This document shows positions 61,497 through 64,000 of a DNA stretch of 64,000 nucleotides, one piece after another (the first letter of the stretch is position 1; each line of letters begins with the position of its first letter). This stretch comes from Aquimarina spongiae (GTDB taxonomy: Bacteria; Bacteroidota; Bacteroidia; Flavobacteriales; Flavobacteriaceae). Location of the stretch: the NCBI RefSeq assembly GCF_900141785.1, contig NZ_FQYP01000001.1, positions 744,001 to 808,000 on the forward strand. The letters are read 5' to 3'. The notes below the pieces were generated by a model, which was given only the letters and a program-made list of their open reading frames with translations, was not told the DNA's origin and ran no database searches. Position numbers and translations under genes: made by a program.

Positions 61497-63188
61497 TTAT
61501 CGTACTAGCTTTTTGTACTTGATTCGTTTTGGCATCAGATCTCCTCCTAGACGTTTTTTCTTATTTTCTTCGTAGTCAGAGAAACTACCTTCAAAGAAAT
61601 ACACTTGAGAATCGCCCTCAAAAGCTAAAATATGTGTACAAATTCTGTCCAAGAACCATCTATCGTGAGAGATCACTACAGCACATCCCGCAAAGTTCTC
61701 TAAACCTTCTTCCAAAGCACGTAATGTATTTACATCAAGGTCATTGGTAGGCTCATCCAGAAGCAACACATTACCTTCTTCTTTTAAGGTCATTGCCAAA
61801 TGCAGACGGTTACGTTCTCCACCGGATAAGGCAGATACTTTCTTGTTTTGTTCACTACCACTAAAATTAAACCTACTTAAATACGCACGAGAATTTACTT
61901 GTCGTCCTCCCATCATCACTAACTCCTGTTCATCACTGAAGTTTTGCCAGATCGTTTTTTCCGGATCGATATTGCTATGCGATTGATCTACATAAGCGAT
62001 TTTTGCAGTATCTCCTACGGTAAAGGTTCCTTTATCTGCCTGCTCTTCATTCATGATCATTTTGAAGATCGTTGTCTTTCCTGCACCATTTGGACCGATT
62101 ATTCCAACAATACCCGCCTGTGGTAAATTAAAGTTAAGATCTTCGTATAACAATTTATCTCCAAAGGCTTTGCTTACTCCGTTAGCTTCAATGACATTGG
62201 TTCCTAATCGTGGGCCATTTGGGATATATATCTCTAACTTTTCGTCGACCTGTTTTTGATCCTGACTCATTAACTTATCGTAATTGCTAAGACGGGCCTT
62301 TTGCTTTGCTTGTCGTCCTTTTGGAGCCATGCGTACCCATTCTAACTCTCGCTCTAATGTTTTTTGACGTTTAGACGCTTGTTTTTGTTCTTGTGCCAAG
62401 CGCTTGGCCTTTTGATCCAACCAAGAAGAGTAGTTCCCTTTCCAAGGTATTCCTTCTCCTCTATCCAATTCTAAGATCCAACCTGCCACATTATCCAAAA
62501 AGTAACGGTCGTGCGTTACTGCGATTACCGTACCTTTATATTGTTGTAAATGATGCTCTAACCAATGTACAGATTCTGCATCCAAGTGGTTGGTAGGCTC
62601 ATCCAGTAGTAATACATCTGGTTCTTTTAGCAATAATCGACATAAGGCTACCCTTCTTCGTTCCCCTCCTGATAATACGCTAATCTTTTTATCAGAATCT
62701 GGAGTACGTAGCGCATCCATAGCTATCTCTAACTTGGTGTCTAGCTCCCAGGCATTACTAGCATCGATCTGATCTTGCAGTTTTGCCTGCTTATCCATCA
62801 ACTCTTGCATCTTGTCTGCATCCTCATACACCTCTGGTAAGGCAAACATATCGTTGATCTTATTGTACTCATCCAGCACAGCTACCGTCTCGGCCACACC
62901 TTCTTTTACTACCTCGAGTACAGTCTTTTCAGGATCTAGTTGCGGTTCTTGTTCTAGTAATCCCACCGTATATCCAGGAGCAAATACAACATCTCCTTGA
63001 TAGTTTTTGTCTACACCTGCAATAATCTTTAATAAAGTAGATTTACCAGAACCGTTAAGTCCTAGAATACCAATCTTCGCTCCGTAGAAAAAGCTGAGAT
63101 AGATGTTTTTAAGTACTGGAGTATTTGCCGTTTTAAACGTTTTGGTTACCCCAGACATGGAGAAAATAACCTTTTTGTCGTCTGACAT
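61497..63188 (-). CDS. ettA: Energy-dependent translational throttle protein, ABC-F
   Basis: A 563-residue ABC-F ATPase with two nucleotide-binding domains and no membrane segments. Walker A motifs are GLNGSGKST (residues 43-51) and GPNGAGKTT (near 356). Signature and Walker B motifs are LSGGERRRVALCRLLL and VLLLDEPTNHLD in the first half, and ALSGGERNRLHLAMTL and LLLDEPTNDLD in the second. The P-site interaction linker WVRMAPKGRQAK, an EttA hallmark, is present. It binds the ribosome E-site and gates translation by energy charge. It is upstream of the HAD gene. Confidence 0.96.
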   Translation of the reverse strand: MSDDKKVIFSMSGVTKTFKTANTPVLKNIYLSFFYGAKIGILGLNGSGKSTLLKIIAGVDKNYQGDVVFAPGYTVGLLEQEPQLDPEKTVLEVVKEGVAETVAVLDEYNKINDMFALPEVYEDADKMQELMDKQAKLQDQIDASNAWELDTKLEIAMDALRTPDSDKKISVLSGGERRRVALCRLLLKEPDVLLLDEPTNHLDAESVHWLEHHLQQYKGTVIAVTHDRYFLDNVAGWILELDRGEGIPWKGNYSSWLDQKAKRLAQEQKQASKRQKTLERELEWVRMAPKGRQAKQKARLSNYDKLMSQDQKQVDEKLEIYIPNGPRLGTNVIEANGVSKAFGDKLLYEDLNFNLPQAGIVGIIGPNGAGKTTIFKMIMNEEQADKGTFTVGDTAKIAYVDQSHSNIDPEKTIWQNFSDEQELVMMGGRQVNSRAYLSRFNFSGSEQNKKVSALSGGERNRLHLAMTLKEEGNVLLLDEPTNDLDVNTLRALEEGLENFAGCAVVISHDRWFLDRICTHILAFEGDSQVYFFEGSFSDYEENKKKRLGGDLMPKRIKYKKLVR

Positions 63189-63232
63189 ATGTCTTTAAAT
63201 TAGTTTGATTAGATGATTTGAGTTCTGAAAGA

Positions 63233-63415
63233 TTACACTCTTCCTTTTAGTGCATTAAACACCCATGCAATTGCAAAAAAACCAACACCAACAGCTGCAA
63301 ATCCATATCCTGAAACATCTCTATATCTGAAAGCTCCTAGTGCTATTAATGATAGTCCAACTATGATCATTATAAAAGTTGCCCATGCAAGCACGGTGTT
63401 TTTATTCATTCCCAT
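63233..63415 (-). CDS. Small two-helix membrane protein (CAL67264-like)
   Basis: A 60-residue protein with two hydrophobic helices (TVLAWATFIMIIVGLSLIAL, then GYGFAAVGVGFFAIAWVFNA) and a RYRDVSG loop. I recognise it as the small flavobacterial membrane protein family named after CAL67264. The function is unknown. It lies 44 nt upstream of ettA and may share its transcript. Confidence 0.75.
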   Translation of the reverse strand: MGMNKNTVLAWATFIMIIVGLSLIALGAFRYRDVSGYGFAAVGVGFFAIAWVFNALKGRV

Positions 63416-63572
63416 AAAATGTTATTTAGTACAATACCTTGTGTATTTATTAATAATCGAATAGCAAATATCGGTATTTTCTCTACAAAAAATAGTTTTT
63501 TAGGGTTCAGTTAAGATATTAAAAACAATTATTGTCTGTTTTACAGTTTATTAAAGATTAACTTTTACAAAA

Positions 63573-63604
63573 AAACGAGTACAATTTTGCAATCATACTC
63601 GTTT
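63573..63604 (-). terminator. Intrinsic terminator after the nuclease gene
   Basis: A 9-bp stem AAACGAGTA/TACTCGTTT with a 14-nt loop, continuing into a T-tract on the minus strand, 20 nt past the nuclease stop. Confidence 0.82.
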
Positions 63605-63624
63605 GTGCAGATAAAGAATTTAAA

Positions 63625-64000
63625 CTAGATGGATTGATTATCCACTCTGGATTCTAACACGGATTCTATGGAGTTTGGAATATTTTCGAAGAGATCATAT
63701 CCCGTAAGACTTTCTATAGTGTTTACCGATGTTCTAAAACGTGTCCAATCACTGCTAATTCCTTGATCGTTGGGTACATTAATCGCTATGATTCGAGTAG
63801 ATGTCGTTACTCGGTTAATATCATTGGTACCGTTAGGTAATACTAATGCCACTTTCCAAAAAGAATCCGGCACAGTTATATTTCCATTATCTATCGTGCT
63901 AGCAAAACCGTTACTCCCTGTTCCACCACTACCAATCACTCCCGAAACAATATGGATTTCATTCCCGGCATTGACTAAGGTTCTCAGGTAATTTTCGAAA
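63625..64000 (-). CDS. DNA/RNA non-specific endonuclease, C-terminal part (gene runs off the window)
   Basis: The frame stays open to the window edge. About 125 residues are visible, with FENYLRTLVNAGNEIHIVSG, DSFWKVALVLPNGTNDINRV, STRIIAINVPNDQGI and a C-terminal LTGYDLFENIPNSIES, all typical of the C-terminal half of NucA/NUC1-type nucleases. The catalytic DRGH-type motif is beyond the window, so activity cannot be confirmed. These are usually secreted. It ends at the hairpin 63573-63604. Confidence 0.85.
   Translation of the reverse strand, partial: FENYLRTLVNAGNEIHIVSGVIGSGGTGSNGFASTIDNGNITVPDSFWKVALVLPNGTNDINRVTTSTRIIAINVPNDQGISSDWTRFRTSVNTIESLTGYDLFENIPNSIESVLESRVDNQSI

Noticed and set aside
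1-64000. tRNA, rRNA and riboswitch genes
   Set aside because: I searched by eye for cloverleaf ends and 16S/23S landmarks and found none; short or divergent RNAs could be missed without a covariance-model search.

Overview
The window comes from a low-GC member of the Bacteroidota, most likely a marine Flavobacteriaceae. The evidence is the gene families (DUF4494, lipocalin-like and OmpA lipoproteins, UMF1 transporters, a CAL67264-type small membrane protein), many lipoproteins with short hydrophobic leaders ending in Ser-Cys, weak Shine-Dalgarno sequences, and a few TAnnTTTG promoter boxes typical of the phylum. I saw no rRNA, tRNA, CRISPR array, transposase or integrase.

Layout. 1-2118 (minus) is the start of a type III polyketide synthase operon: FAD oxidoreductase, methyltransferase, then a PKS cut by the window edge. 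2185-5778 (minus) holds envelope housekeeping genes: an OmpA/glycine-zipper lipoprotein, a lipocalin-like lipoprotein, a UMF1 transporter and an M48 lipoprotein peptidase, several separated by clear terminators. 6203-13196 (plus) is the most unusual region. It has seven same-strand genes: four unrecognised proteins with extreme charge segregation or low complexity, a subtilisin-like protease, and two paralogous peptidoglycan-binding proteins carrying an L,D-transpeptidase-like and a lysozyme-like domain. None has a recognisable signal peptide. It is my candidate for an undescribed system. 13204-20445 (minus) is a glycogen operon, glgA-glgC-glgB followed by a GH31 alpha-glucosidase.

20792-30988 is mixed: a WYL regulator with a cation/proton antiporter, pirin, an outer-membrane barrel, a LamG lipoprotein, a membrane nucleotidyl cyclase, DUF4494, a mono-cluster ferredoxin followed by a 49-residue peptide with a Gly-Gly leader, and a GH113-like glycosidase. 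30989-36414 is studded with five GC-rich palindromic intergenic repeats. Two of these contain a 35-bp exact inverted repeat that brackets a GIY-YIG nuclease gene. This stretch also carries a PLP enzyme and a membrane glycosyltransferase.

36600-50873 holds a SpoIIAA-like protein, a PQQ-type sugar dehydrogenase, a leucine-rich-repeat protein, an aldonolactone-oxidase-like flavoprotein with a Bor-like lipoprotein, a LytS/LytTR two-component pair, and a HAMP-cyclase with soluble transhydrogenase pair. 51059-64000 holds a DMT exporter, a HipBA toxin-antitoxin pair with AAAGTATA operators, a SulP anion transporter with no conventional start codon, TauE, a metallo-beta-lactamase-fold lipoprotein, an rRNA pseudouridine synthase, a CAT-type acetyltransferase, a HAD hydrolase, the ABC-F factor EttA and the C-terminus of a non-specific nuclease.
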